Origin: Comamonas sp. lk
GTDB taxonomy: Bacteria > Pseudomonadota > Gammaproteobacteria > Burkholderiales > Burkholderiaceae_C
Length of the DNA stretch: 64,000 nucleotides
Assembly: GCA_945861345.1 (NCBI GenBank)
Contig: CAMATX010000001.1
Coordinates: forward strand, 1-64,000
Reading direction: 5' to 3'
This document shows, in pieces, positions 43,426 to 53,706 of this stretch (the first letter of the stretch is position 1; every line of letters begins with the position of its first letter). Below the pieces are notes generated by a model. It saw nothing but the letters and a program-made list of their open reading frames with translations. It was not told where the DNA came from and ran no database searches. Both the position numbers and the translations under genes were made by a program.

Positions 43426-46176
43426 TTATTGCAATCTGCCATGGCATTGCTTAAATTTCTTCCCGCTCCCGCAGGGGCAGGGCTCGTTGCGGCCTACGCG
43501 CGGTAGGGGGGCGGCGCTGGGGGCCAGGTCGGCCAGCGCGATGGTTTCGGGCTCGCCGGTGTCGGTGGGGGCGGTGTAGGTGACGTTGCTCAGGTTTTCA
43601 CCCTTGGACTCCAGGGCCAAGGCGGCCTCGTCGAGTTGCTGGGCCGATTCGATGCGCACGTTCATCAAAATCTTGGTGACTTCGTTTTTCACCGAATCGA
43701 GCATTTGGCCAAAGAGCTCAAAGGCCTCGCGCTTGTACTCTTGCTTGGGCTGCTTTTGGGCGTAGCCGCGCAGATGGATGCCTTGGCGCAGGTAATCGAG
43801 GGCGCTCAGATGGTCGCGCCATTGGCTGTCGATGGTTTGCAAAAGCACCATGCGCTCAAACTGGGTGAAGCTGTCAAAGCCCACTTGCGCGACCTTGCCT
43901 TCAAAAGCCTGGTCGGCCGCAGCGAGCACTTGCTGCACGATGTCCTCGTCGGTAATGGACGCGGCTTGGGCCACCGTCGCGGCCAGGTCCAGGGCGATGC
44001 CCCATTCCTCGGCGAGTTGTTTTTGCAAAGCGGCAATGTCCCACTGCTCTTCGACCGACTCGGGCGGCACAAATGCGCGCACCAGGTCTTCAAAGCTGCC
44101 GTGGCGCAGCGAGGTGATTTGGGCCTGCAAGTCGGTGGCGTCCAAAATCGCGTTGCGCTGCTGGTAAATCACTTTGCGCTGGTCGTTGGAAACGTCGTCG
44201 TATTCCAGGAGCTGCTTGCGCATATCGAAATTCCGCGCCTCGACCTTGCGCTGGGCGCTTTCGATGCTGCGGGTGACCATGCCCGCCTCGATGGCTTCGC
44301 CCTCGGGCATCTTGAGCCGGTCCATGATGGCTTTGACGCGCTCGCCGGCGAAGATGCGCATCAGCGCATCGTCCAGACTCAGGTAAAAGCGCGAAGAGCC
44401 GGGGTCACCCTGGCGGCCCGAGCGGCCGCGCAGCTGGTTGTCAATACGGCGTGACTCATGGCGCTCGGTAGCGATGATGCGCAAGCCCCCCAGGCCGGTG
44501 ATGTGCGCATGGTCGGTGTCCCACTGGGCGCGCAACTCGGCTTGGCGCGCCTGGCGCTGCGCATCGTCCAAGGCTTCGTCGGCGGCCACCTCGTCCAGCG
44601 CTTTTTGGATATTGCCGCCCAGCACGATGTCAGTGCCGCGGCCCGCCATATTGGTGGCAATCGTAATCATCTTGGCGCGACCGGCCTGGGCCACGATGTC
44701 CGCCTCGCGGGCATGCTGCTTGGCGTTGAGCACCTGGTGGGGCAGCTTTTCTTGGGTCAGCAGCTGAGCGATGATCTCGGAATTCTCGATCGAGGTGGTG
44801 CCCACCAGCACCGGTTGGCCGCGCTCGTAGCACTCGCGGATGTCGTCGATGGCGGCTTGGTATTTTTCGGCCGTGGTTTTGTACACGCGGTCGAGCTGGT
44901 CCTGGCGCCGGCTGATGCGGTTGGGCGGGATGACCACGGTCTCCAAGCCATAAATTTCCTGGAACTCGTAGGCCTCGGTGTCGGCCGTGCCGGTCATGCC
45001 CGAGAGCTTGCCGTACAGGCGGAAGTAGTTTTGGAAGGTGATGGAGGCCAGCGTCTGGTTTTCAGCCTGGATGGAAACACCTTCCTTGGCCTCGACCGCC
45101 TGGTGCAGGCCCTCGCTCCAGCGCCGCCCGGTCATCAGGCGGCCGGTAAATTCGTCCACGATGACGATCTCGCCGTCTTGCACCACATAGTGCTGGTCGC
45201 GGTGGTAGAGGTGGTTGGCGCGCAAAGCCGCGTACACATGGTGCATGAGCGCGATATTGGCCGGGTCGTAAAGCGAGGAGCCCGCCGGAATCAGGTTGAG
45301 CTCGGCGAGCAGGCGCTCGGCGCTTTCATGGCCCTGCTCGGTCAGAAAGACTTGCTGGGATTTTTCGTCGAGCGTGAAATCGCCCGGCGTGATCACGCCC
45401 TCGCCGGTACGCAAATCGAGCTCGCCCTCTTGGCGCTTGAGCGCGGGGATGACGCGGTTGATGGCCACGTACATCTCGGTGTGGTCTTCGGCTTGACCGC
45501 TGATGATCAGCGGGGTGCGCGCCTCGTCGATCAGGATGGAGTCCACCTCGTCCACGATGGCAAAGTTGAGCCCGCGCTGCACCCGGTCGCCAGCTTCGTA
45601 CACCATGTTGTCGCGCAGGTAATCAAAGCCGTATTCGTTATTGGTGCCGTAGGTGATGTCGGACTGGTAGGCGGCCTGCTTTTCGGCGCGCGGTGCCTGG
45701 GGGGTGTTGATGCCCACCGTCAGCCCCAGAAATCCGTAGAGCTGGCCCATCCAGCGCGCGTCGCGCCCGGCCAGGTAGTCGTTCACGGTGACTACGTGCA
45801 CGCCCTTGCCGGTCAGGGCATTGAGGTAGACGGGCAAGGTGGCGGTCAGGGTTTTGCCCTCGCCGGTACCCATTTCAGAAATTTTGCCCTGGTGCAGCGA
45901 CATGCCGCCCATCAGTTGCACATCAAAGTGGCGCATCTTCATAACGCGCTTGGCACCTTCGCGCACCACGGCAAAGGCCTCGGGCAAGATGGCGTCCAGG
46001 GTCTCGCCAGCGGCTACGCGGGCTTTGAACTCGGTGGTTTTGCCGCGCAAGGCCTCGTCCGACAGGCTCTCCAGGGGCGACTCCAGCGCGTTGATGCGGG
46101 CCACGGTGGCACGGTATTGCTTGAGCAAGCGGTCGTTGCGGCTTCCAAAGAGCTTGGTCAGAAAGGTAAGTGGCAT
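43426..46176 (-). CDS. secA: Preprotein translocase ATPase SecA
   Basis: 916 residues. Walker A is MGTGEGKTL (102-110), [18 protein letters not shown] contains the Walker B and second motif, and [10 protein letters not shown] the RecA2 contact. The C-terminus ends in a SEC-C zinc motif [14 protein letters not shown] that binds SecB and phospholipids. Drives Sec-dependent export at the inner membrane. A single gene here; the 133-bp gap separates it from the M23 peptidase gene. Confidence 0.97.
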   Translation of the reverse strand: MPLTFLTKLFGSRNDRLLKQYRATVARINALESPLESLSDEALRGKTTEFKARVAAGETLDAILPEAFAVVREGAKRVMKMRHFDVQLMGGMSLHQGKISEMGTGEGKTLTATLPVYLNALTGKGVHVVTVNDYLAGRDARWMGQLYGFLGLTVGINTPQAPRAEKQAAYQSDITYGTNNEYGFDYLRDNMVYEAGDRVQRGLNFAIVDEVDSILIDEARTPLIISGQAEDHTEMYVAINRVIPALKRQEGELDLRTGEGVITPGDFTLDEKSQQVFLTEQGHESAERLLAELNLIPAGSSLYDPANIALMHHVYAALRANHLYHRDQHYVVQDGEIVIVDEFTGRLMTGRRWSEGLHQAVEAKEGVSIQAENQTLASITFQNYFRLYGKLSGMTGTADTEAYEFQEIYGLETVVIPPNRISRRQDQLDRVYKTTAEKYQAAIDDIRECYERGQPVLVGTTSIENSEIIAQLLTQEKLPHQVLNAKQHAREADIVAQAGRAKMITIATNMAGRGTDIVLGGNIQKALDEVAADEALDDAQRQARQAELRAQWDTDHAHITGLGGLRIIATERHESRRIDNQLRGRSGRQGDPGSSRFYLSLDDALMRIFAGERVKAIMDRLKMPEGEAIEAGMVTRSIESAQRKVEARNFDMRKQLLEYDDVSNDQRKVIYQQRNAILDATDLQAQITSLRHGSFEDLVRAFVPPESVEEQWDIAALQKQLAEEWGIALDLAATVAQAASITDEDIVQQVLAAADQAFEGKVAQVGFDSFTQFERMVLLQTIDSQWRDHLSALDYLRQGIHLRGYAQKQPKQEYKREAFELFGQMLDSVKNEVTKILMNVRIESAQQLDEAALALESKGENLSNVTYTAPTDTGEPETIALADLAPSAAPLPRVGRNEPCPCGSGKKFKQCHGRLQ

Positions 46177-46308
46177 CGGTAATGGGCTGCTGCGCGACCT
46201 CCCTCGGTCACGAAACAGCGCTTGGGTAGTCGGTCGTGAAGTTTTTTCGAGGCCGTGGCGGCCAGCGGGCCGTACGGCCTGCCGGCCCTCCCGGCCAAGT
46301 GGGCGATT

Positions 46309-47241
46309 TTAGCGTTTTGCTGTTTTGGCGGCGTTGGAGCCGCCCATGGCCAGAAATTTCTGCGGATCCTGGGGAACGCCGCGTACCAGTACCTCGAAAT
46401 GCAGGTGCGGCCCGGTCGAGCGCCCGGTGTTACCCACCTCGGCGATTTTTTGCCCGCGCTTGATTAAATCGCCTTTTTTGACAAAGCTGCGCGAGACGTG
46501 CGCGTAGCGGGTCAGCAAGTCGTTGCCGTGGTCCACCTCGATCACCTGACCGTACTGCGGGTGCGTCTCTTGGATCACGACAACGCCACCAGCGGCCGAA
46601 AAAATCGGCGTGCCCACTGGAGAAGGGAAATCCAAGCCTTCATGCATGGCATTCATGCCGGTGAAAGGGTCGATGCGCCAGCCAAAACCCGAGCCCGGGC
46701 CGGCGCCGGGTACTGGCGACTGGGTAGGAATCATCAATTTTTTGATTTTTTGCTCGAACAAGCGCGACTCGATGGCCGTCATCAGGTCGTTGCGCGCGCC
46801 GCTGTCCACTTCGATGTGGTCCATGGCTGTTTGCAGCTCTTGCAGCGTCATGTCGCGCCCCAGCACGAGGGTGCCGCCCCGTCCGGGGCTGCCGCGCACG
46901 GCCGCCGGGTCCATGCCGGCCAGACCGGAGACGCGCTCGGCCAAAGACTCCATTTGCATGAGTTTGGCCTGCATCTCGCCCATGCGCTTGGCCAGCACTT
47001 CGATGTTTTCCCGCACATAGCGGTCGCGTTGGTCAAACTCGTCCTTCACCACCAAACGCATAACGGTGCTGATGACGGGCCAGCCGTCGTGCGCACCTTT
47101 GAGCAAAATCCAGTGGTAAAACCCGGCCGAAGCCAGGCTGGCGACCAGAAAAAAACCCGCAAAGCCCAGCGCCAAACCGCCCAGACTCGTCTGAAGCACA
47201 TAGCTTTTTGAAAGCCGAGGATCCGTGATAATCAGTTGCAT
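46309..47241 (-). CDS. M23/LytM-type peptidase
   Basis: 310 residues. An N-terminal transmembrane anchor (about 20-43, LGGLALGFAGFFLVASLASAG) is followed by a coiled-coil-like segment (about 70-110) and a C-terminal LytM domain with metal ligands in AMHEGLDFPSPVG and PHLHFEVLV. All HxxxD and HxH residues are kept, so it may be an active endopeptidase cutting peptidoglycan or an envelope regulator like NlpD/EnvC. Twenty bases separate its start from the divergent dciA. Confidence 0.85.
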   Translation of the reverse strand: MQLIITDPRLSKSYVLQTSLGGLALGFAGFFLVASLASAGFYHWILLKGAHDGWPVISTVMRLVVKDEFDQRDRYVRENIEVLAKRMGEMQAKLMQMESLAERVSGLAGMDPAAVRGSPGRGGTLVLGRDMTLQELQTAMDHIEVDSGARNDLMTAIESRLFEQKIKKLMIPTQSPVPGAGPGSGFGWRIDPFTGMNAMHEGLDFPSPVGTPIFSAAGGVVVIQETHPQYGQVIEVDHGNDLLTRYAHVSRSFVKKGDLIKRGQKIAEVGNTGRSTGPHLHFEVLVRGVPQDPQKFLAMGGSNAAKTAKR

Positions 47242-47261
47242 ACCTGCCCACCTTAGTTTTT

Positions 47262-47597
47262 ATGCGCCGCTCCCATACCTCACTCACGGTGCTCCAAGCC
47301 AGCCGTGAGGCCCCCATGCTGGCCCATTTGGCCGATCTGGGCGCCCAGTCCAAAGCGCATTTACGTTGTATCGAAGTCTTGCTACCGCGCAGCCTGCGCT
47401 CGGGGGTTCAGGCCGGTCCAGTTGAGGGCAGCGCCTGGTGCCTCTTGGTCGATAGCACCGCCATTGCCGCCAAATTACGCCAGTTACTGCCCAGCCTGCT
47501 CGAGCGCCTCGCGCGCGAGGGCCACGATGTTACCGCGATTCGGATCAAAGTCCGCGCCAGCGAGGCGGGCCTAGTCCCGGGGCGCGGGGCCGCGTAA
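47262..47597 (+). CDS. dciA: DciA/DUF721 family protein
   Basis: 111 residues, DUF721. The SWCLLVDSTAIAAKLRQLLPSLL segment is the conserved alpha-beta block of DciA, the ancestral loader of the replicative helicase DnaB in bacteria without DnaC. ATG 47262. Divergent from the M23 gene. Its last 27 bases overlap the plsC-type gene on the opposite strand. Confidence 0.75.
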   Translation: MRRSHTSLTVLQASREAPMLAHLADLGAQSKAHLRCIEVLLPRSLRSGVQAGPVEGSAWCLLVDSTAIAAKLRQLLPSLLERLAREGHDVTAIRIKVRASEAGLVPGRGAA

Positions 47598-48344
47598 ATC
47601 GATCACGGCTGCGCGCAGGTCAGCGGCAAATTGGCGCCGCTCGCGCCCATCGGCCTGCTGGGCGACACCAAAACGCAGCACCGCCACCAGCGGCGGCGCG
47701 CAAACCGTGCGCCAAACCGAGTCGAGCAAGGTGTCCTCGCCCACATAGCACGGGGCAAAACTGGGGGCGCCGCTGGCTGCGTCCGCAAAGGCCAGCCCCA
47801 GCGGCTGCACCGGCGCTTGCGCCACCAGCGCAGCCTGAAATAGGTTGGAATGAAAAGGCAGCACCGTGTTTGCGTCGCCCGTGGTGCCTTCCGGGAAGAA
47901 AGCCAGCACATCACCCGCTTGCAGGGCCGCCGCCATTTGGTGCACCACACGCAATGCGTCGCGGCGCGAGGCACGGCTGATGTACAGCGTGCCCGCCGCG
48001 GTGGCCAGCGTGCCCACCAGCGGCCAGCTGCGAATATCGTCTTTAGAAATAAAGCGGCAATGCACCGCCGCGTGCAGCACCGCAATGTCCAGCCAGGAAA
48101 TATGGTTGGAGACCAGCAGCACCGGCGCGGACTGCGCCGCTTCGCCCTGAACTTGCAGCTTCACACCCAAAATATGCAGCATTTGCAGCGACCATTGCTG
48201 CACCGCCTGGTCGCGCCGGGCCTGCGGCCAGGCGCCAAAACGCATTTGGATAATCCACATGCCGCGCAGCAAATGCGCCACCAAGCCCAGCAAGCGCCAG
48301 GCGCCGCGCAGGCGGGCGATCAGCGCAGCCACCCACGCCACCAT
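47571..48344 (-). CDS. 1-acylglycerol-3-phosphate-type acyltransferase
   Basis: 257 residues. H(x4)D motif is H81-D86 in NHISWLDI and the glycerophosphate-binding FPEGTTGDAN follows. N-terminal hydrophobic segment (LIARLRGAWRLLGLVAHLL) anchors it in the membrane. PlsC-like phospholipid acyltransferase, or a lysophospholipid/ornithine-lipid one. ATG 48344 shares TGATG with the pyrX stop; last gene of the pyr operon. Confidence 0.85.
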   Translation of the reverse strand: MVAWVAALIARLRGAWRLLGLVAHLLRGMWIIQMRFGAWPQARRDQAVQQWSLQMLHILGVKLQVQGEAAQSAPVLLVSNHISWLDIAVLHAAVHCRFISKDDIRSWPLVGTLATAAGTLYISRASRRDALRVVHQMAAALQAGDVLAFFPEGTTGDANTVLPFHSNLFQAALVAQAPVQPLGLAFADAASGAPSFAPCYVGEDTLLDSVWRTVCAPPLVAVLRFGVAQQADGRERRQFAADLRAAVIDLRGPAPRD

Positions 48345-49660
48345 CAAGCAGCGCCGTGCGCCCCGGGCAGCGCCTCGTAGGCTACACGCCCGCCCACCAC
48401 AGTGGCGCGCACCCGGCCGGGCAACTCGTAGCCGCCAAAGGGGGTGTGCTTGCTTTGGCTGCGCAAGGCCTCGCCTGTCACGGTCCAGGCCGCTTGCGGG
48501 TCAAAAAGGCATACATCGGCCGGCGCGCCTACGCGCAGATGACCGCCATGGTGGCTGATGTCTTGCCCTGGCTCGGCCAACACCGCAGCGCTGCGGTGGG
48601 TGACGCAGCCCAAAGCCTCTACGAGTGGCAGACCACTGTCGGTGGCCCACTTCAGCGCCAAGCTGAGCAAAAGCTCCAGCCCGGTGGCACCGGGCTCGGC
48701 TTGGGCAAACGGCAGTTCTTTTTCGTCCGCGCCAACCGGCGTGTGGTCCGAGACCAGCGCGTCGATGGTGCCATCGGCCAGGGCGGCGCGCAAAGCCTCG
48801 CGGTCGCGCTGCTGGCGCAGCGGCGGGTTCAGGCGGGTGCGGCTGTCGAAAAAGCCAATGTCCATATCGGTCAGGTGCAGCGAGTTGATGCTGACGTCGG
48901 CGCTAAGCGGCAGGCCTTGCGCCTTGGCCTGGCGCACCAGTTCAGCGCCGGCCGCGCTGCTCAGGCGGCACAAATGGACGCGGGCGCCGGTAGCGCGCAT
49001 CAGCTCAAAAATGGTGTGCAGCGCAATGGTTTCGGCCGCCACGGGCACGCCGCCCAAGCCCATACGCGTGGCCAGCGGACCGCTGGCCGCCACGCCTTTG
49101 CCCAAATGCATTTCCTGTGGGCGCAGCCAGACGGTGTAGCCAAACGAGCGGGCGTATTGCATGGCGCGCATCAGTACCTGGGTGTTGGCGATGCCCACTT
49201 CGGCCTGGCTAAAGCCCACGCAACCGGCCTCGGCCAGTTGCACCATCTCGGTCAGCGCCTCGCCTTGCAGCCCACGGGTCAGGGCACCCAGCGGCAGCAC
49301 GCGCGCCTGGTGCAGGCTTTGGGCCCGAAAGCGCAGCATTTCCACCAGGCCGGGCTCGTCCAACACCGGGTCGGTGTCGGGCGGGCACACCAGGCTGGTC
49401 ACACCACCGGCCACCGCAGCGGCCAGCTCGGAGGCGAGCATGCCCTCGTGCTCGTGGCCGGGCTCACGCAGGCGCGCCGACAGGTCCACCAAGCCGGGCA
49501 TGAGGATGCAGCCGCCCGCGTCGATGGTGCGCTGTGGGGCAAAACCGGCAGGCGCTTGGCCCACGGCCAGGATGCGGCCCTGGGCCACGGCGAGCGCGCC
49601 GGGCGCGTCCAAGCCGGTGGCGGGGTCGAGCAGGCGGGCGTTGCGAATCAAGAGTGTCAT
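48344..49660 (-). CDS. pyrX: Dihydroorotase-like protein PyrX (non-catalytic ATCase partner)
   Basis: 438 residues, amidohydrolase fold of type I dihydroorotases. The metal-binding HxH that should follow PGLVDLH is absent: the segment reads PGLVDLSARLREPG. The later DHxPH is DHTPV. Such forms (PyrC-prime/PyrX) are known from Pseudomonas, where they lack activity and hold together the PyrB dodecamer. It follows pyrB in the same order and gap. The catalytic PyrC must lie elsewhere. This is inference from motifs plus synteny. Confidence 0.85.
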   Translation of the reverse strand: MTLLIRNARLLDPATGLDAPGALAVAQGRILAVGQAPAGFAPQRTIDAGGCILMPGLVDLSARLREPGHEHEGMLASELAAAVAGGVTSLVCPPDTDPVLDEPGLVEMLRFRAQSLHQARVLPLGALTRGLQGEALTEMVQLAEAGCVGFSQAEVGIANTQVLMRAMQYARSFGYTVWLRPQEMHLGKGVAASGPLATRMGLGGVPVAAETIALHTIFELMRATGARVHLCRLSSAAGAELVRQAKAQGLPLSADVSINSLHLTDMDIGFFDSRTRLNPPLRQQRDREALRAALADGTIDALVSDHTPVGADEKELPFAQAEPGATGLELLLSLALKWATDSGLPLVEALGCVTHRSAAVLAEPGQDISHHGGHLRVGAPADVCLFDPQAAWTVTGEALRSQSKHTPFGGYELPGRVRATVVGGRVAYEALPGAHGAA

Positions 49661-49670
49661 GGTGCGGCCC

Positions 49671-50633
49671 TCACGCTTCGTTACCGGCGACGATGCCCAT
49701 CACCGCCATGCGCACCGCAATGCCAAAAGTGACCTGCGGCAGGATCACACTTTGCGTGCCGTCGGCCACGGCCGAGTCGATTTCCACGCCCCGGTTGATG
49801 GGGCCGGGGTGCATGACGATGGCGTCGCTTTTGGCCAGTGCCAGCTTTTCCGGCGTCAAGCCAAAGCGCTTGAAATACTCCTGGCTGGTGGGTAGCAGGG
49901 CGCCGTTCATGCGCTCGTTTTGCAAGCGCAGCATAATGATGACGTCGCAACCCCGGATGCCGTCTTCCAGGTCGTTGAACACGCGCACGCCCATGTGCGC
50001 CATGTCGGCGGGCACCAAAGTGCGTGGCCCGACCACGCGCACCTCGGCGCAGCCCAGCGTAGTCAGGGCGTGGATGTCCGAGCGCGCCACGCGCGAGTGC
50101 AGCACATCGCCCACGATGGCCACCGTCAGATTGCTAAAGTCTTTTTTGTAGTGCCGGATGGTGTACATGTCCAGCAAGCCCTGCGTCGGGTGGGCGTGGC
50201 GGCCATCGCCGGCGTTGACCACATGCACATGCGGGGCCACATGCTGGGCGATCAGGTAGGGCGCGCCCGACTCGCTGTGGCGGACCACAAAAATATCGGC
50301 GGCCATGGCGCTCAGGTTGGCGATGGTGTCCAGCAAAGACTCGCCCTTGGAGGCCGAGGAGCGCGCAATGTCCAGATTGATCACGTCGGCCGAGAGGCGG
50401 GTGGCGGCAATCTCAAAAGTGGTGCGTGTGCGGGTGCTGTTCTCAAAAAACAGGTTGAACACGCTTTTGCCACGCAAGAGCGGGACTTTTTTGACCTCGC
50501 GGTCGCTCACCGAGACAAACTGCGCCGCCGTGTCCAGGATGTGCGTGAGGATGTCGCGGGGCAAGCCCTCGGTCGAGAGCAGGTGAATCAGCTCGCCGTG
50601 CCGGTTCAGTTGCGGATTGCGTCGGTGCAGCAT
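49671..50633 (-). CDS. pyrB: Aspartate carbamoyltransferase catalytic subunit
   Basis: 320 residues. Carbamoyl-phosphate-binding [13 protein letters not shown] (about 63-74) and [13 protein letters not shown] are standard. Second step of pyrimidine synthesis: carbamoyl phosphate plus aspartate to carbamoylaspartate. No pyrI is nearby; the partner is expected to be the PyrX protein directly downstream. pyrR lies three bases upstream. Start ATG 50633. Confidence 0.96.
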   Translation of the reverse strand: MLHRRNPQLNRHGELIHLLSTEGLPRDILTHILDTAAQFVSVSDREVKKVPLLRGKSVFNLFFENSTRTRTTFEIAATRLSADVINLDIARSSASKGESLLDTIANLSAMAADIFVVRHSESGAPYLIAQHVAPHVHVVNAGDGRHAHPTQGLLDMYTIRHYKKDFSNLTVAIVGDVLHSRVARSDIHALTTLGCAEVRVVGPRTLVPADMAHMGVRVFNDLEDGIRGCDVIIMLRLQNERMNGALLPTSQEYFKRFGLTPEKLALAKSDAIVMHPGPINRGVEIDSAVADGTQSVILPQVTFGIAVRMAVMGIVAGNEA

Positions 50634-50636
50634 GGC

Positions 50637-51131
50637 TTATTTTTCTTTCACATCGAAGCTAAAGGCGCCCGCCGCGTCGCGCGCCAGGGCCAGCGACTGG
50701 TTGGGCGCCAAGCTGACCCGCGCGGCGGCAAAGTCGGCCTGGATGGGCAACTGGCGCCCGCCCCGGTCCACCAACACGGCCAGGCGCACGCTGGCCGGGC
50801 GGCCGTAGTCAAACAGCTCGTTGGTCACGGCGCGGATGGTGCGGCCGGTGTAGAGCACGTCGTCCAGCACGACCAAATGCGCGTCTTGGATGGCAAAAGG
50901 CAAGTGCGTTTTACCGCCGGCTGCCAGGCCGCGCTGCGCAAAGTCGTCGCGGTGCATGGCCGAGGAAATGGTGCCAAAGCTGCCTTCCAAGCCCAAGTCG
51001 GCCTGCAAGCGCTCGGCCAGCCAGGCCCCGCCCGAGGTGATGCCGACCAAACGGCTGCCAGGCTGGCACAGGCCGCGCACGCCGCGCAGCAGCTCCAGGT
51101 AGAGGGCTTGGGCATCGAGTACCAGGTTCAT
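50637..51131 (-). CDS. pyrR: PyrR regulatory protein/uracil phosphoribosyltransferase-like
   Basis: 164 residues. PRPP loop VLDDVLYTGRTIRA and GITSGGAWLAERL are PyrR signatures. In Bacillus it attenuates pyr transcription; in Pseudomonas-type operons its RNA binding is less clear. No obvious anti-terminator was seen in the operon. ATG 51131 overlaps the ruvX stop (ATGA). Confidence 0.92.
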   Translation of the reverse strand: MNLVLDAQALYLELLRGVRGLCQPGSRLVGITSGGAWLAERLQADLGLEGSFGTISSAMHRDDFAQRGLAAGGKTHLPFAIQDAHLVVLDDVLYTGRTIRAVTNELFDYGRPASVRLAVLVDRGGRQLPIQADFAAARVSLAPNQSLALARDAAGAFSFDVKEK

Positions 51132-51553
51132 GGGTGCAGGCCTCGTAAAAACTGTTCCAAAATAATGCAGGCCGAGGCCGCATCGGCATCTTTGGCGCCG
51201 CCGGCCAGGGCCTCGGTGGTGCTGTAGCGCTCGTCCACCTCAAACACCGGCAGGGCAAAGCGGCCGTGCAACTGGCGGCCAAACTTTTGGGCCCGCACGG
51301 TATTTTCGTGGGGCGCGCCGTCTGGATGGTAGGGCACACCCACGACCAGAGCGTCGGGCTCCCACTCTTGAAGGCGCAGGGCGATGTCGGCAAAGCGGGC
51401 CGCACCCTGCGCGTGAATGGTGGCTTGCGGCTGCGCGCCGCCCAGCATGCGGCTGCCTACGGCGACGCCGGTGCGTTTGAGCCCAAAGTCAAACGCCATA
51501 AAACGCTGCAAATGCTGTGGCACCAAGGGCGGTGGCAGCGTCTGCGCGCTCAT
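51128..51553 (-). CDS. ruvX: Putative Holliday junction resolvase RuvX (YqgF)
   Basis: 141 residues, RNase H fold. Catalytic Asp is in MAFDFGLKRTGVAVG, with the acidic residues in VFEVDERYSTTEA and KDADAAS. Acts in pre-16S rRNA 5'-end processing in E. coli (YqgF) or as resolvase. ATG 51553 overlaps the yqgE stop (ATGA). Confidence 0.9.
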   Translation of the reverse strand: MSAQTLPPPLVPQHLQRFMAFDFGLKRTGVAVGSRMLGGAQPQATIHAQGAARFADIALRLQEWEPDALVVGVPYHPDGAPHENTVRAQKFGRQLHGRFALPVFEVDERYSTTEALAGGAKDADAASACIILEQFLRGLHP

Positions 51554-52149
51554 GCGTGGCCGGCCTGGGGGGCGATCATCCAGGATTTGAGGCCCAGCAA
51601 GGCCAGGGCCTGGTCGTAGCGCTCCTCGATGGGGGTATCAAAAATCAGGCTGCTCTTGGCGTCCACGGTAAGCCAGCTGTTGCGGCGCAGCTCGCTCTCG
51701 AGCTGGCCCTCGCCCCAGGACGAGTAGCCCAGCGAGACCAGCACTTTGCGCGGGCCCCAGCCGCCGGACATGGCCTCGAGCACGTCGCGCGAGGTGGTCA
51801 TCTCCAGGCCGCCGGGTATCACCATGGTGGAGGCGTAGCTGGCGCTGGCGCCCACCGACGCGTCGGGCTGCAAGGGTTCGTGCAGCACAAAACCGCGTTC
51901 TTCATGCAGCGGGCCGCCCTGAAAAACCGCTGCGTGGGCCAAATCGGCGCGGCGCAGGGGCAAATCGACCTTGCCAAAGAGCTCGGTGAGCTTGATATCG
52001 GCGGGTTTGTTGATGATGATGCCCAAAGCACCCCGGGCGCTGTGCTCGCACAGGTAGACCACGCTTTTGGAGAAAAGTCCGTCTTCCAAACCGGGCATCG
52101 CAATCAAAAAATGGTGCGTGAGGTTGGTAAGTGCAAAATCGCCGGACAT
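51550..52149 (-). CDS. yqgE: YqgE/AlgH family protein
   Basis: 199 residues. LTHHFLIAMPGLEDGLFSKSVVYLCEHS and GIIINKPADIKL, then GGPLHEERGFVLH, are the DUF179/YqgE signature; the family function is unknown. First gene of the yqgE-ruvX-pyrRBX-plsC operon. Divergent from phrB with only 21 bases between starts, so the promoters must overlap. Confidence 0.93.
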   Translation of the reverse strand: MSGDFALTNLTHHFLIAMPGLEDGLFSKSVVYLCEHSARGALGIIINKPADIKLTELFGKVDLPLRRADLAHAAVFQGGPLHEERGFVLHEPLQPDASVGASASYASTMVIPGGLEMTTSRDVLEAMSGGWGPRKVLVSLGYSSWGEGQLESELRRNSWLTVDAKSSLIFDTPIEERYDQALALLGLKSWMIAPQAGHA

Positions 52150-52170
52150 ACCACTATTTTAACGACAGGC

Positions 52171-53652
52171 ATGCAAAACACTGATAGCAGCGCACTGGTG
52201 TGGCTGCGCCGCGACCTGCGCTTGGAGGACAACGCCGCCCTGGCCGCGGCCTTGCAGTCGGGCGCGCGCCTGCACTGCGTCTTTGTGCTGGACCGCGCCA
52301 TTCTGGACGCCCTGCCCCGGGCCGACCGGCGCGTGGAGTTCATCCTGAGCACGCTGGCCGGCCTGGATGCCCAGCTGCGCGCACTGGCCGGCCATGCCCG
52401 CGCCGGCCTGATAGTGCGCCACGGCTGGGCCGTCGATGAAATTCCCCAACTGGCCGCCGAACTGGGCGTGCACACCGTGGTGTGCGCCCACGACTACGAA
52501 CCCCAGGCGCTGGCCCGGGACGCCCAGGTGCAAGCGGCGCTGGCGCGCCAGCGCATCGCCTGGCGCAGCGTGAAAGACCACGTGGTCTTTGAGCGCCAGG
52601 AAGTCCTGACCCAAACCGGCAAGCCCTACGGCGTCTTCACGCCCTACTTGCGTGCCTGGCTGGCCCGCGTGGGCGAGTCCTTGGTGCCCGAGCATGACTG
52701 CAGCGCGCTGGGCCGCGCCCTGGTGCCGCGCCCGGCCGGCCTGGCCAAGCCGCCGCCCAGCCTGCCAGACATCGGCTTTGAACCGACCAATCTGCAGGCC
52801 TTGGGCATCCTGCCCGGTGCAGCGGGTGCGCAGGCGCTGCTGGCCGACTTTGCGCCGCGCATGCGCGCCTACGAGGAGGCGCGCAACTTTCCCGCCGTCA
52901 AGGGGCCCAGCTACCTGGGCGTGCATTTGCGTTTTGGCACCGTATCCATCCGCCAGTTGGTCAACCGGGCGCTGCCCGCGCACCGCGCGGGTGACCAAGG
53001 CGCCAGCGTGTGGCTGGCCGAACTAGTGTGGCGCGAGTTTTATGCGCAGATATTGGCCAACTTCCCGCATGTGGCGGGGGCCAGCTTCAAATCCGAGTAC
53101 GACGCCATCGTTTGGGAACAGGGCGAGATCGCCCACAGCCGCTTTGCCGCCTGGTGCGAGGGGCGCACCGGCTACCCGCTGGTGGACGCGGCCATGGCCC
53201 AGCTGCACCAGAGCGGCTATATGCACAACCGCTTGCGCATGGTGGCGGGCAGTTTTCTGGTCAAGCACCTGGGCATTGACTGGCGCTGGGGCGAGCGCCA
53301 TTTCGCCCAGCACCTCAACGATTTTGATTTGTCGGCCAACAACGGCGGCTGGCAGTGGGTCAGCTCCAGCGGCTGCGATGCACAGCCGTATTTCCGCATC
53401 TTTAACCCGATGAGCCAGAGCGAGAAGTTTGACGCGGCGGGCAAATTCATACGCCGCTATGTGCCGGCCCTGGCGGCGCTGGACGCCAAACACATCCACG
53501 CGCCCTGGCTGGCGCCAGCCCTGGTGCTGCAGGCGGCGGGGGTGCAATTAGGCGGGAATTACCCGCATCCGGTGGTCGACCATGCGACGGCCCGGGCGGC
53601 CACGCTGGCGCGCTATGGGGTGCTCAAGAACAAGGCGGCGCCTGCTGGGTGA
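52171..53652 (+). CDS. phrB: Deoxyribodipyrimidine photolyase
   Basis: 493 residues. N-terminal photolyase alpha/beta domain begins LVWLRRDLRLEDNAAL; the FAD-binding part has MHNRLRMVAGSFLVKHLGIDW and WQWVSSSGCDAQPYFRIFNP. Class I CPD photolyase repairing UV dimers with light. ATG 52171 is the family start; the longer frame to the left overlaps yqgE and is spurious. Confidence 0.95.
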   Translation: MQNTDSSALVWLRRDLRLEDNAALAAALQSGARLHCVFVLDRAILDALPRADRRVEFILSTLAGLDAQLRALAGHARAGLIVRHGWAVDEIPQLAAELGVHTVVCAHDYEPQALARDAQVQAALARQRIAWRSVKDHVVFERQEVLTQTGKPYGVFTPYLRAWLARVGESLVPEHDCSALGRALVPRPAGLAKPPPSLPDIGFEPTNLQALGILPGAAGAQALLADFAPRMRAYEEARNFPAVKGPSYLGVHLRFGTVSIRQLVNRALPAHRAGDQGASVWLAELVWREFYAQILANFPHVAGASFKSEYDAIVWEQGEIAHSRFAAWCEGRTGYPLVDAAMAQLHQSGYMHNRLRMVAGSFLVKHLGIDWRWGERHFAQHLNDFDLSANNGGWQWVSSSGCDAQPYFRIFNPMSQSEKFDAAGKFIRRYVPALAALDAKHIHAPWLAPALVLQAAGVQLGGNYPHPVVDHATARAATLARYGVLKNKAAPAG

Positions 53653-53706
53653 GGCGCAGCGCAGGCCGGCCTGAAGTGCGGCCCGCAAGCAGGCCTTATG
53701 CGGTCC

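Noticed and set aside
44458-46182. 574-codon open frame antisense to secA
   Set aside because: Shadow of the GC-rich secA codons; no recognisable motif, while secA is complete and unmistakable.
48344-49660. Annotation as catalytically active dihydroorotase PyrC
   Set aside because: The zinc-binding HxH and the DHxPH motif are missing, so PyrX is the better call.
48356-49732. 458-codon open frame antisense to pyrX
   Set aside because: Gln/His/Gly-rich shadow frame with no motif; the minus-strand gene is clear.
49920-51227. 435-codon open frame antisense to pyrB and pyrR
   Set aside because: It spans two genuine genes on the other strand and has antisense composition.
51517-52170. 218-residue N-terminal extension of the photolyase frame
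   Set aside because: It lies antisense to yqgE and has no photolyase similarity; the family start is ATG 52171.
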